Notes: generated from the sequence alone by a model not told the origin. 10,103 bases of DNA from an uncultured bacterium (GCA_903861055.1 CAIOSU010000517.1:1-10103); one strand, 5' to 3'; shown: positions 1-6,661, counted from the stretch's first letter. Program-made: numbers and translations.

Positions 1-61
1 AAATCGTTGTCCTATAAGCATAAGACTATTTTAACCTGTTGGTTTTCTATCAGTTAGAGGA

Positions 62-86
62 GTAGGTTCGAATCCTGCCACCCCGA
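62..86 (+). pseudogene. 3' fragment of a tRNA-Pro-like gene (T arm and 3' acceptor strand only)
   Basis: Positions 62-66 (GTAGG) pair with 74-78 (CCTGC) around the loop TTCGAAT at 67-73, giving a canonical T arm. It is followed by the acceptor strand CACCCCG (79-85) and discriminator A (86); no CCA is encoded, as is common in this phylum. A matching 5' acceptor strand CGGGGTG would be expected about 75 bases upstream, near position 14, but it is absent, and no believable D or anticodon arm is present. G at tRNA position 72 with A73 implies a C1-G72 pair, which fits tRNA-Pro. The lack of U70 argues against tRNA-Ala or tmRNA. The fragment ends next to a strong terminator. It is probably the leftover 3' end of a tRNA gene at the edge of an integrated element. 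A split or intron-containing tRNA gene extending left of the window is less likely. Confidence 0.6.
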
Positions 87-93
87 CACAAAG

Positions 94-130
94 AAAGCCT
101 TTTCTCGTTTTAAACGAGAAGAGGCTTTTT
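94..130 (+). terminator. Rho-independent terminator after the tRNA fragment
   Basis: A long, nearly perfect hairpin has arms 94-110 and 112-128. The inner part is TTCTCGTTT/AAACGAGAA and the outer part AAAGCCT/AGGCTTT, joined by one G-T pair. The 3' arm runs into TTTTT at 126-130. It would stop transcription coming from the left, presumably from the original intact tRNA gene, and it separates the left edge from the operon that follows. Confidence 0.85.
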
Positions 131-277
131 AGTTTTAAGGTCAATTCAATCGTGGTAAATGTTCTACGTTCGTCTGGTTTGAAATAATTGCTTATTTTAC
201 TGTTCAATTTATCAATGCCGAGGCAGGTTAGTTGTTATGAGTAGCGGCTTCGTATTTAGCACAATAAACAGTAAGTA

Positions 278-1501
278 ATGGATTTTAATAATACGCCACG
301 TTCGGCTGAATTGCTACAACAACTGAGGTTGTTTATGCAAGAGAATTTGTATCCTTTTGAACAGGAATTGGTAGCATACAATGAGCAGCATAATCTTTCT
401 GCTGATTGGAATACTTGGAGCGAGCACCCCAAACTGGAGGAATTCAAGCAAAAAGCAAAGGCCGCAGGACTGTGGAATTTGTTTTTGCCGGATAGCAAAT
501 TGGGCCAAGGGCTATCTACCATTGAATATGCCCCATTGGCCGAGGAGATGGGCAAGGTGTACAATGCCGCTGAAGTGTTTAATTGCAACGCACCCGATAC
601 TGGCAATATGGAAGTGCTTTTTCATTTTGGTAGCGATGAGCAGAAGAAGCAGTGGTTAGAGCCTATGTTAGCAGGCACCATCAAATCTGTTTTTTGTATG
701 ACGGAGCCCGATGTGGCCTCATCAGATGCAACTAATATTGAAACAAGCATTGAACCTGATGGCGACGAGATAGTGATTAATGGCACTAAATGGTGGACTA
801 CTGGGTTGGGCCATCCGCATGCCAAAATAGCCATAGTGATGGGTAAAACCAAAGGCACCGAAGAGCGCCACCAGCAACACAGCATGGTTTTGGTTCCGCT
901 AGAAACGGCAGGTGTAACTATAAAAAGAATGCTACCCACTTTTGGCGCGTTTGATGCACCAGCCGGCCATGGCGAGGTGTCGTTTGAAAACGTACGAGTG
1001 CCAAAGGCAAATTTGATACTTAAATTTGGAGCAGGTTTTGCCATTGCCCAAGGTAGGCTAGGGCCTGGCCGCATACACCATTGTATGCGCTGTATAGGTG
1101 CGGCAGAAAGGGCATTAGAGTTGATGATAAAACGGGGAAATGAGCGAGTAGCGTTCGGAAAACCTTTAAATAAATTGGGGGGCAATGCAGAAAGAATTGC
1201 CGATGCTCGTATAGCCATTGATCAAGCAAGATTACTTACCCACTATGCCGCATGGAAAATAGATGCTGTAGGGGTAAAGCACAGTATGACGGAGATTTCG
1301 GCCATAAAAGTAGTGGCACCGCAGGTGTTGCAACAGGTAACTGATATGGCCATGCAAATGCACGGCGGGGTTGGGCTTTCGACCGATTTTCCTTTAAGTA
1401 GCTTTTTCCTGCAAGCGAGGGCACTGCGTTTGGCCGATGGGCCAGATGAAGTGCACAAAGGGGTAATTTCGAAAATTGAGATAGGTAAGCATTTGTATTA
1501 A
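278..1501 (+). CDS. Acyl-CoA dehydrogenase family protein, ACAD10/11 (LvaC)-like
   Basis: This is a 407-residue flavoprotein of the acyl-CoA dehydrogenase fold, a normal length for the family, and probably cytosolic. Visible landmarks are the FAD/substrate segment MTEPDVASSD (141-150), KWWTTG (171-176), GPGRIHHCM (262-270), the QMHGGVGLS loop (360-368) and LADGPDEVHK (385-394). In ordinary medium- or short-chain dehydrogenases the last region reads YEGT with a catalytic glutamate; here Asp387 takes that position. The ADGPDEVH form is what I associate with ACAD10/11-type enzymes and the levulinate enzyme LvaC, which act with an APH-fold kinase to remove a 4-phospho group from an acyl-CoA and form an enoyl-CoA. 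The next gene is such a kinase, 19 bases downstream. An in-frame TAA at 272-274 makes ATG 278 the first possible start. I saw no convincing promoter in the leader. The substrate is inferred, and an ordinary acyl-CoA dehydrogenase is the alternative. Confidence 0.93.
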   Translation: MDFNNTPRSAELLQQLRLFMQENLYPFEQELVAYNEQHNLSADWNTWSEHPKLEEFKQKAKAAGLWNLFLPDSKLGQGLSTIEYAPLAEEMGKVYNAAEVFNCNAPDTGNMEVLFHFGSDEQKKQWLEPMLAGTIKSVFCMTEPDVASSDATNIETSIEPDGDEIVINGTKWWTTGLGHPHAKIAIVMGKTKGTEERHQQHSMVLVPLETAGVTIKRMLPTFGAFDAPAGHGEVSFENVRVPKANLILKFGAGFAIAQGRLGPGRIHHCMRCIGAAERALELMIKRGNERVAFGKPLNKLGGNAERIADARIAIDQARLLTHYAAWKIDAVGVKHSMTEISAIKVVAPQVLQQVTDMAMQMHGGVGLSTDFPLSSFFLQARALRLADGPDEVHKGVISKIEIGKHLY

Positions 1502-1520
1502 TACTAACATTGCAATCAAA

Positions 1521-2564
1521 ATGGAAGGTAACAGTAGGAAGGGAGAAGAACTTAATTTAGATGCTTTATTGCCTTGGTTGGCCCAGCATTTGCCCAACGT
1601 TCAGGGTTTACCTTCTATAAAACAGTTTTCTGGTGGTGCATCCAATTGGACGTATCGGTTGCATTTTGAGCAGCAGGATTTAATCCTTCGCCGCGCTCCT
1701 TTAGGTGCGAAGGCCAGTGGTGCGCATGATATGGCACGTGAGTTTCACTTGCAAAACGCAATAAAGCCCCATTTTAACTACGTGCCGGGCATGATTGCAC
1801 TCTGTGAAGATGAAGCAGTTTTAGGTTCTATGTTTTACGTAATGGAACCCATTGAAGGCGTTATTCCTCGTAAAAATTTCCCTAAAGGGTATCAGCCTAA
1901 TGAGCAAGTTGCGTCAACGCTATGTACCTCGTTTTGGGATAAAATGATTGAGTTGCATAAAATAGATTATGAAAAAGAGGGATTGAACTCCCTAGGTAAA
2001 GGAGATGGCTATGTGGAGCGCCAAATAGTGGGTTGGAACAAGCGCTATGCCAATGCCAAAACCTGGAACGTGCTTTCAGGTAAAAAGGTAATGAAATGGC
2101 TGGAGCAAAACATACCTAAAGAAGAACGGCTTTGTATTGTGCACAACGACTTTAGATTGGACAATGTGGTGCTGAACCCTAACGATTTGGCCGATATAGT
2201 TGGGGTGCTCGATTGGGAATTGGCTGCCATTGGCGACCCTTTAATGGATTTGGGCAATAGTTTGGCTTATTGGGTCGAAGAAAAAGATGACTTCTTTATT
2301 AAATCGCTACGCAGGCAGCCAAGCAATGTAGCAGGCATGATGACCCGCAAGGAGGTAATTGATTATTACCAGCGCCGAAGTGGCATTGAGATTGGCGATT
2401 TTAGGTTTTACAGGGTATATGGCCTGTTTCGGTTGGCTGGTATTGTGCAGCAAATCTATTTTCGTTATTCGAAAGGTTTGACCACGAATAAGGCATTCAA
2501 AAATTTCTGGATGATATCTAACTATATTATCGTTACTTGCCAAAACATCATCAACCAAAAGTAG
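1521..2564 (+). CDS. APH-family phosphotransferase, ACAD11 kinase-domain/LvaA-like
   Basis: This 347-residue protein has the aminoglycoside/choline-kinase (APH) fold. The nucleotide-binding region shows GGASNWTY (38-45) and ILRR (55-58), followed by AREF with a Glu at 74 that may be the salt-bridge residue. The catalytic loop is HNDFRLDN (208-215) with Asp210 as the likely base, and the metal-binding DWE lies at 231-233, followed by GDPLMDLGN. The family includes the N-terminal domain of vertebrate ACAD11 and Pseudomonas LvaA, which phosphorylate the hydroxyl of 4-hydroxyacyl-CoAs. Its position directly after the ACAD10/11-like dehydrogenase, with the histidine phosphatase gene only 7 bases downstream, supports that role over aminoglycoside resistance. 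No signal peptide or membrane segment is seen. The ATG at 1521 is preceded by AAA and lacks a Shine-Dalgarno sequence, as is usual in Bacteroidota. The exact substrate is inferred. Confidence 0.9.
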   Translation: MEGNSRKGEELNLDALLPWLAQHLPNVQGLPSIKQFSGGASNWTYRLHFEQQDLILRRAPLGAKASGAHDMAREFHLQNAIKPHFNYVPGMIALCEDEAVLGSMFYVMEPIEGVIPRKNFPKGYQPNEQVASTLCTSFWDKMIELHKIDYEKEGLNSLGKGDGYVERQIVGWNKRYANAKTWNVLSGKKVMKWLEQNIPKEERLCIVHNDFRLDNVVLNPNDLADIVGVLDWELAAIGDPLMDLGNSLAYWVEEKDDFFIKSLRRQPSNVAGMMTRKEVIDYYQRRSGIEIGDFRFYRVYGLFRLAGIVQQIYFRYSKGLTTNKAFKNFWMISNYIIVTCQNIINQK

Positions 2565-2571
2565 CCCTCCG

Positions 2572-3255
2572 ATGTCAGTTATCTATTTGGTTCGTCATGG
2601 TCAGGCTAGTTTGTTTAGCGCAGATTATGACCTGCTAACGCCCCTAGGCGAAGAGCAAGCCAGTATTTTAGGCACTGCGCTCAGCCACAGAAAATTTACG
2701 CCAAGTGCGGTTGTTGGAGGTTCGTTAAAACGACATATTCAAACAAAAGATGGTTATCTCGCCGCGCAAACATTTGAAATGGAAATGTCAGTTGTACCTG
2801 CCTGGAACGAATACGACCATCAAGAATTGCTAGTAAAGCACAATGCACTATTTACCGATTTTGAAGCCATAGGTGCACACATTATTAAAAGTGAAGTGCC
2901 GATTAAAGAGCTGCAGAAAATATTGAATGATGCCATGTGGGATTGGATTCAGGATAAGCATAGTTATACCAAAACTTGGGAGCAATTTAAAGCAGGTGTT
3001 TGGGAAGCGTTAAACGAGCTCGGAAGCACTTTACAGAAAGATCAAGACGCAATTGTGTTTACTTCGGGTGGACCAATAAGCGCTATAATGATGAAATTGC
3101 TAAATCTTGATACCCAAGCATTCTTCGATTTGCAACAGCGTATTGTAAATACCAGCTTGACCAAAGTAATTTCAGGCCGAAACGGACTCTCCTTAAGTAC
3201 CTTTAACGATTATAGCCATTTGGAGCACAATAAATTGCTAGTTACCTATCGATAG
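2572..3255 (+). CDS. Histidine phosphatase superfamily protein with altered second active-site motif
   Basis: This 227-residue protein opens with the phosphoglycerate-mutase-like RHG motif (YLVRHGQAS, Arg8-His9-Gly10; His9 is the phosphate acceptor). It also has the expected arginine in GGSLKRHIQT (Arg54) and a likely acidic residue in AWNEYD (Glu80). In most family members the C-terminal motif is SHGG, with the second catalytic histidine. Here it reads TSGGPI (164-169), with Ser165 in place of that histidine. The middle region (about 85-140) is longer than in small phosphatases and contains AMWDWIQD. The gene starts 7 bases after the phosphotransferase stop and is surely co-transcribed with it and the dehydrogenase. 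It may hydrolyse a phosphorylated acyl intermediate, or act as a binding or regulatory protein; neither role can be shown from sequence. It is unlikely to be glycolytic phosphoglycerate mutase. Confidence 0.88.
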   Translation: MSVIYLVRHGQASLFSADYDLLTPLGEEQASILGTALSHRKFTPSAVVGGSLKRHIQTKDGYLAAQTFEMEMSVVPAWNEYDHQELLVKHNALFTDFEAIGAHIIKSEVPIKELQKILNDAMWDWIQDKHSYTKTWEQFKAGVWEALNELGSTLQKDQDAIVFTSGGPISAIMMKLLNLDTQAFFDLQQRIVNTSLTKVISGRNGLSLSTFNDYSHLEHNKLLVTYR

Positions 3256-3399
3256 CAACAATGATGCAATATTGTTTAAGCTGCTTAATGTAAGTTTTTC
3301 GGCAACATTGTTTTGGGGCACTAACGGGTTACACCATTAATACAAGAGCAAATTACTTGTAAGCAGCGCGAATACCATTATTATCGCCATCTGGCGCAA

Positions 3400-4533
3400 T
3401 TACAATTGGTCGGCTATTTGCCTAAACACATACCACCAGTTTACGCGTTCTGCTTTTAGCTTATCTTCTTTATGGTTAAGTAGCACTATTATCAACTGTT
3501 TTTCGGGGTTGATGTAAATGTGCTGTTTGTATAGCCCAATGGCCATAAAATCGTTATACCCTTTAAGCCCAATGTGCCAACTGAAGTTGTAGCCGTGGCT
3601 ACTTCCATGGGTGGTGTCGCGGGCAATGCTTTGTTTCACCCAAGCTTCGTTTATTATTTGCTTGCCCTGCCAATTGCCATTGTTAAGGTACAACCTACCA
3701 AACTTGGCATAATCATATGCGGTGGCGTTCAGGCAACAATAAGTTTTGGCCTGTCCTTTGTTATCGGTACTCCAAAACGCATCTGACTCCATACCAAGTG
3801 GTTGCCAAATTTTGGTTTGTAAGTACTGGCTGGTTGTGGTTTTTGTTGCCCGCTCTAGTACCATACCCAGTAGTTGAGAGTTAGTGTTCAGGTAGCTTTG
3901 TTTGGTGCCGGGTAGGGTATCAAAGTCAATTTGGTTAATGCCCTTCCAAACATCTTTGCCATAGTATATCAAGGCATCAATGGTAAGGGAATATTTAATG
4001 CCCGAGGTATGATTAAGTAAGTGACGAATGGTAAGTTTATCGAAATAGGGATGGAAGTTTAACTCAGGTAGGTATTGCTTTACCAATTCATCAACACTGC
4101 CAATATAGCCCTCTTGTATAGCAATGCCAATAAGCGCCGAGGTAACCGATTTAGCCATAGAGTAGGAGGCATGCTTTTCATCGGCTGCACTGCCCTCTTT
4201 AAAATATTCAGTAAGAATAGTGTCATTTCTAATGATAACCAGTGCTGAGGTATTATGCTTGGCTACCACATCTTCAATGGCCAAAAATACGGGTAGGTCG
4301 GTAGTCCAGTCGTTTACTTTTAGCTGCTTCTCCCAACGTTTATCTGCCTTACTGAACTGAAATGGTTGATTGCCAGCTTTTATAATGTCACTATCAAACC
4401 GCTCACTGTCTTTATGGTCTGGGCTGGTTAAAAACAATGCCCGCACCGGTAGGCAACCTTGAGCACTTGCAAGTATCATGGCACCAGCAACTAGGGCAAC
4501 CCAATGCCAACCAACTATGTTTTTGTAAATCAA
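3400..4533 (-). CDS. Serine hydrolase, class C beta-lactamase/NylB-like fold, probable lipoprotein
   Basis: This 377-residue protein is related to penicillin-binding proteins, class C beta-lactamases and 6-aminohexanoate-dimer hydrolases. It has the nucleophile motif SMAK (Ser125-Lys128) in SYSMAKSVTSALIG, the family block RHLLNHTSGI (170-179) and the Tyr motif YLN (214-216), followed by LLG. The last block, AIGLYKQHIYINPEKQLIIV (331-350), matches the usual G-x-x-GQ region but has Lys in place of the second Gly. The N terminus has a Lys, a hydrophobic stretch (11-22) and ASAQGC with Cys27, which looks like a lipoprotein signal, so the enzyme is probably periplasmic or outer-membrane-anchored. 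The start is unusual: a stop lies two codons upstream of the TTG at 4533, and the first in-frame ATG is codon 19, which would remove the signal, so TTG is favoured. The gene stands alone and converges with the preceding operon. The substrate is unknown. Confidence 0.88.
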   Translation of the reverse strand: MIYKNIVGWHWVALVAGAMILASAQGCLPVRALFLTSPDHKDSERFDSDIIKAGNQPFQFSKADKRWEKQLKVNDWTTDLPVFLAIEDVVAKHNTSALVIIRNDTILTEYFKEGSAADEKHASYSMAKSVTSALIGIAIQEGYIGSVDELVKQYLPELNFHPYFDKLTIRHLLNHTSGIKYSLTIDALIYYGKDVWKGINQIDFDTLPGTKQSYLNTNSQLLGMVLERATKTTTSQYLQTKIWQPLGMESDAFWSTDNKGQAKTYCCLNATAYDYAKFGRLYLNNGNWQGKQIINEAWVKQSIARDTTHGSSHGYNFSWHIGLKGYNDFMAIGLYKQHIYINPEKQLIIVLLNHKEDKLKAERVNWWYVFRQIADQL

Positions 4534-4652
4534 GTTTTATAAATTTTATTACAATACTGTGCGTCAAAATCAATCACTGTGCTTTGCAAAACCGCATTTG
4601 CAGCAGCACTGCCTATGATTTGAGTTAACTAATAACGGGTAAGATAGTGTGA

Positions 4653-4671
4653 TTATGGTAAAATACCATAA
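4653..4671. repeat. Perfect inverted repeat TTATGGTA-AAA-TACCATAA
   Basis: Two perfect 8-base arms (4653-4660 and 4664-4671) flank three A's. It lies about 120 bases upstream of the serine hydrolase start and about 270 bases upstream of the prs promoter. No T-run follows directly on either strand, so it is not a classic terminator. The symmetry would suit a dimeric regulator's operator or a small RNA hairpin; the function is unknown. Confidence 0.5.
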
Positions 4672-4923
4672 GCACTTTTACATTGTTTTATTTTGCTTGA
4701 AAAGTTAACTATTTATGCAACATCATCAGCTTTACAGTAGATTATCTTTTAGGAATTCATAGGAATATCTTATTAGCCAACTATGTGCTTTTTTTTGCTG
4801 CATATCAATAGCTTATAACAAATTAATTACGCTACTTTAAGCATTGTATACTAGGTTCAACCCTAATATTGGCCTCATTGTTTTGCGTTATCTATTTACA
4901 ATTCAATTGTTACCTAATTTTTG

Positions 4924-4954
4924 TTGGAATAATAATACACAATTGCTATCTTTG
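4924..4954 (+). promoter_or_regulatory. Bacteroidota-type promoter of prs
   Basis: The -33 element TTG (4924-4926) and the -7 element TATCTTTG (4947-4954), an exact match to TAnnTTTG, are separated by 20 bases, within the usual spacing for the primary sigma factor of this phylum. Transcription would start near 4960, giving a leader of about 25 bases before the prs ATG. A 13-base palindrome (ACAATTCAATTGT, 4898-4910) lies just upstream of the -33 element. Confidence 0.7.
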
Positions 4955-4984
4955 TGCTCCCTTTGCTGATAGACTGACCCAATT

Positions 4985-5926
4985 ATGAATAATCAAGAGG
5001 TAAAAATCTTTTCCGGCAGTGCTTCCAGATACTTGGCAGAGCGTGTTGCGGAATCGTATGGCAAGCCTTTGGGTAGTTTAGCAATAGAGCGGTTTAGCGA
5101 TGGTGAGTTCCAACCCATCATCTCTGAGTCGGTAAGGGGTTCGTTCTTTTTCATTATACAATCAACTTTCCCGTCGTCAGACAACCTAATGGAACTGCTC
5201 ATGATTATTGATGCAGCCAAAAGGGCCTCTGCCGATTATATCACTGCGGTTATTCCTTATTTCGGCCTTGCTCGTCAAGACCGTAAAGACCGTCCGCGTG
5301 TAGCGATTGGTGCCAAACTGGTTGCCAATTTGATTACTGCTGCCGGAGCAAATAGGGTAATGACCATGGACTTGCATGCGGGTCAGATTCAAGGGTTTTT
5401 TGATATACCTGTGGATCACTTAAGTAGCTCAGCTATTTTTATTCCATATATCGAGAGCCTCGGTTTGGATAATTTGGCTTTTGCGTCACCCGATGTAGGT
5501 AGCACCAAACGTGCTCGCGGTTACGCTCAGCATTTTGAGGCCGATTTGGTTATTTGCGACAAACACCGCAAACGTGCCAATGAAATTGAAAGCATGACCG
5601 TGATAGGCGATGTAAGGGGAAAGAACGTAATTATTGTGGATGACATGGTAGATACTGCCGGTACACTTGTAAATGCTGCTAATCTTATTATGGAGCAAGG
5701 AGCACTCAGTGTAAGGGCATATATCACTCACCCAGTGCTTTCTGGAAAAGCTTATGAGCGCATTGAAGCCTCAGCTTTAACTGAAATTGGCGTGTGCGAT
5801 ACCATTCCATTGAAACGCCAAAGCGATAAGATTAAGGTTCTTTCGGTAGCCAATATCTTTGCAACGGCCATTCGCAATACGCATGAACATAAATCAATAA
5901 CCTCGCTGTTTGTCGGCGCGCTATAA
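4985..5926 (+). CDS. prs: Ribose-phosphate pyrophosphokinase (PRPP synthetase)
   Basis: This enzyme transfers pyrophosphate from ATP to ribose 5-phosphate, making PRPP for purine, pyrimidine, NAD, histidine and tryptophan synthesis in the cytosol. The 313-residue length is standard. Diagnostic segments are FSDGE (37-41), the ATP-contacting RQDRKDRPR (97-105), the metal/ATP site DLHAGQIQGFFDIP (129-142), the catalytic flexible-loop region CDKHRKR (191-197) and the PRPP loop DDMVDTAGT (219-227). All key residues look intact. The gene lies just downstream of a strong Bacteroidota promoter and 21 bases upstream of the L25/Ctc gene, a pairing common in Bacteroidota. The ATG at 4985 suits the short leader and the conserved N terminus (VKIFSGSAS). 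Confidence 0.97.
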   Translation: MNNQEVKIFSGSASRYLAERVAESYGKPLGSLAIERFSDGEFQPIISESVRGSFFFIIQSTFPSSDNLMELLMIIDAAKRASADYITAVIPYFGLARQDRKDRPRVAIGAKLVANLITAAGANRVMTMDLHAGQIQGFFDIPVDHLSSSAIFIPYIESLGLDNLAFASPDVGSTKRARGYAQHFEADLVICDKHRKRANEIESMTVIGDVRGKNVIIVDDMVDTAGTLVNAANLIMEQGALSVRAYITHPVLSGKAYERIEASALTEIGVCDTIPLKRQSDKIKVLSVANIFATAIRNTHEHKSITSLFVGAL

Positions 5927-5947
5927 GTATTTTAAACAAATTTGACA

Positions 5948-6565
5948 ATGAAATCTATCGTTCTAAACGGCACCCTTCGCACAGAAAATGGGAAAAAAGC
6001 CGCAAAAAATCTAAGAAACACTGGCGAAGTGCTTTGTAATTTGTATGGTGGTACAGATAATGTAATGTTCTCTGCCCCTTACAATTCATTCACTCCAATC
6101 GTATATAGCCCTGATTTCTATAAAATTGAAATCAAGTTGGAAGACAAAACTTATACCGCGTTGGTAAAAGACATCCAATTTCACCCGGTGTCTGATAAAA
6201 TCCAACACATCGACTTTTTGGAGTTGATACCGGGAAAAACTATCATTGCCGACATTCCAATCGTTTTGGTTGGTCAGGCTGACGGTGTAAAAGCTGGTGG
6301 TAAATTGATTCAAAAATTGCGTAAGCTGAAAGTGAAGGCGACTCCTGAAAACTTGGTTGACAAGGTTGAGGTGAACGTTACCAACTTGAAGCTTGGAAAA
6401 TCTATCAAGGTTCGTAATATTTCTCAATCTAACTTTGAGATTTTGAATCAGGGTCCACTTCCTGTTGCTTCTGTTGAGGTTCCAAGGGCATTGCGTGGTA
6501 CTTTCAAAGCTAGCGCTGACGAAGAAGAGACAGTTGCTGAAGTTGCTGCTGAAGCTGCAGAGTAA
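5948..6565 (+). CDS. rplY: 50S ribosomal protein L25/general stress protein Ctc
   Basis: This 205-residue two-domain L25 (TL5/Ctc type) binds 5S rRNA in the central protuberance of the large subunit. The N-terminal L25 domain begins MKSIVLNGTLR, has GKKAAKNLRNTGEV (15-28) followed by LYGG (32-35), and contains the conserved block KDIQFHPVSDKIQHIDF (74-90). The C-terminal beta domain includes GVKAGGK (113-119). The tail from about residue 190 is rich in Glu and Ala, as in other Bacteroidota homologues. The reading frame is open two codons further up to a TTG at 5942, but ATG 5948 fits the family N terminus. It follows prs by 21 bases with no terminator between, so the two are probably one transcript ended by the hairpin at 6588-6620. 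The pth gene often found next in this phylum is absent. Confidence 0.95.
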   Translation: MKSIVLNGTLRTENGKKAAKNLRNTGEVLCNLYGGTDNVMFSAPYNSFTPIVYSPDFYKIEIKLEDKTYTALVKDIQFHPVSDKIQHIDFLELIPGKTIIADIPIVLVGQADGVKAGGKLIQKLRKLKVKATPENLVDKVEVNVTNLKLGKSIKVRNISQSNFEILNQGPLPVASVEVPRALRGTFKASADEEETVAEVAAEAAE

Positions 6566-6587
6566 TTTGCAACGTACTATATATATC

Positions 6588-6620
6588 AAAAGCCCGGTTG
6601 CCAAAGCTTCCGGGCTTTTT
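6588..6620 (+). terminator. Rho-independent terminator of the prs-L25 operon
   Basis: AAAAGCCCGG (6588-6597) pairs perfectly with CCGGGCTTTT (6610-6619) across a 12-base loop, and the 3' arm ends in a five-T run. The hairpin starts 22 bases after the L25 stop. The A-run on the left side could make it work on the minus strand too, but no minus-strand gene ends here. Confidence 0.92.
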
Positions 6621-6630
6621 GTTGTTTCGG

Positions 6631-6661
6631 TTATAGCTACAAATTTTATTGGCTAACTTTG
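6631..6661 (+). promoter_or_regulatory. Probable promoter of the thioesterase gene
   Basis: TAACTTTG (6654-6661) matches the Bacteroidota -7 element TAnnTTTG exactly. At the expected 20-base spacing there is TTA (6631-6633) instead of TTG, so the -33 part is imperfect. The predicted transcription start, near 6668, lies about 100 bases before the preferred thioesterase start. Confidence 0.5.

Larger units (their letters stand above)
4534..4984. other. 451-base AT-rich divergent intergenic region
   Basis: No open reading frame of believable length is seen here. The region separates the divergent serine hydrolase and prs genes and should hold both promoters. I can recognise only the prs promoter (4924-4954). 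Other visible structure is a perfect inverted repeat at 4653-4671, a 13-base palindrome at 4898-4910, and a direct repeat AGTTAACTA at 4623-4631 and 4703-4711. For the minus-strand gene I found no clear CAAAnnTA element at a sensible distance. The region could hold a small RNA, but nothing in it proves that. Confidence 0.5.

Noticed and set aside
40..88. tmRNA (ssrA) 3' end or a complete tRNA
   Set aside because: The acceptor strand CACCCCG has C, not U, at position 70 and G at 72, so it lacks the G3-U70 alanine identity of tmRNA. No 5' acceptor strand exists within tRNA length, and a forced anticodon arm at 40-56 needs three G-T pairs out of five.
160..277. Promoter for the acyl-CoA dehydrogenase operon at TACGTTCG (165-172)
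   Set aside because: It has one mismatch in the -7 element and no TTG at the right distance upstream.
622..1218. 198-codon open frame on the minus strand inside the acyl-CoA dehydrogenase gene
   Set aside because: The sense strand encodes an unambiguous, full-length dehydrogenase. The antisense product shows no motifs, and the open frame follows from the sense strand's codon use.
1521..2564. Aminoglycoside-resistance phosphotransferase
   Set aside because: The APH fold is real, but the operon partner and the ILRR...AREF...HNDFRLDN...DWE pattern point to the acyl-CoA-associated branch rather than to antibiotic resistance.
3256..3399. Possible terminators between the convergent operon and serine hydrolase genes: AACAAT/ATTGTT (3257-3262, 3271-3276), TACAAG/CTTGTA (3341-3346, 3356-3361), CGCCA/TGGCG (3385-3396)
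   Set aside because: The first two stems are short and AT-rich without a proper T-run, and the third has only a two-base loop. None is good enough to annotate.
6086..6604. Minus-strand open frames opposite L25/Ctc, including one of 139 codons at 6510-6929
   Set aside because: They lie antisense to clear genes, and the 6510-6929 frame also runs through the strong terminator at 6588-6620. Their products look like low-complexity antisense translations.
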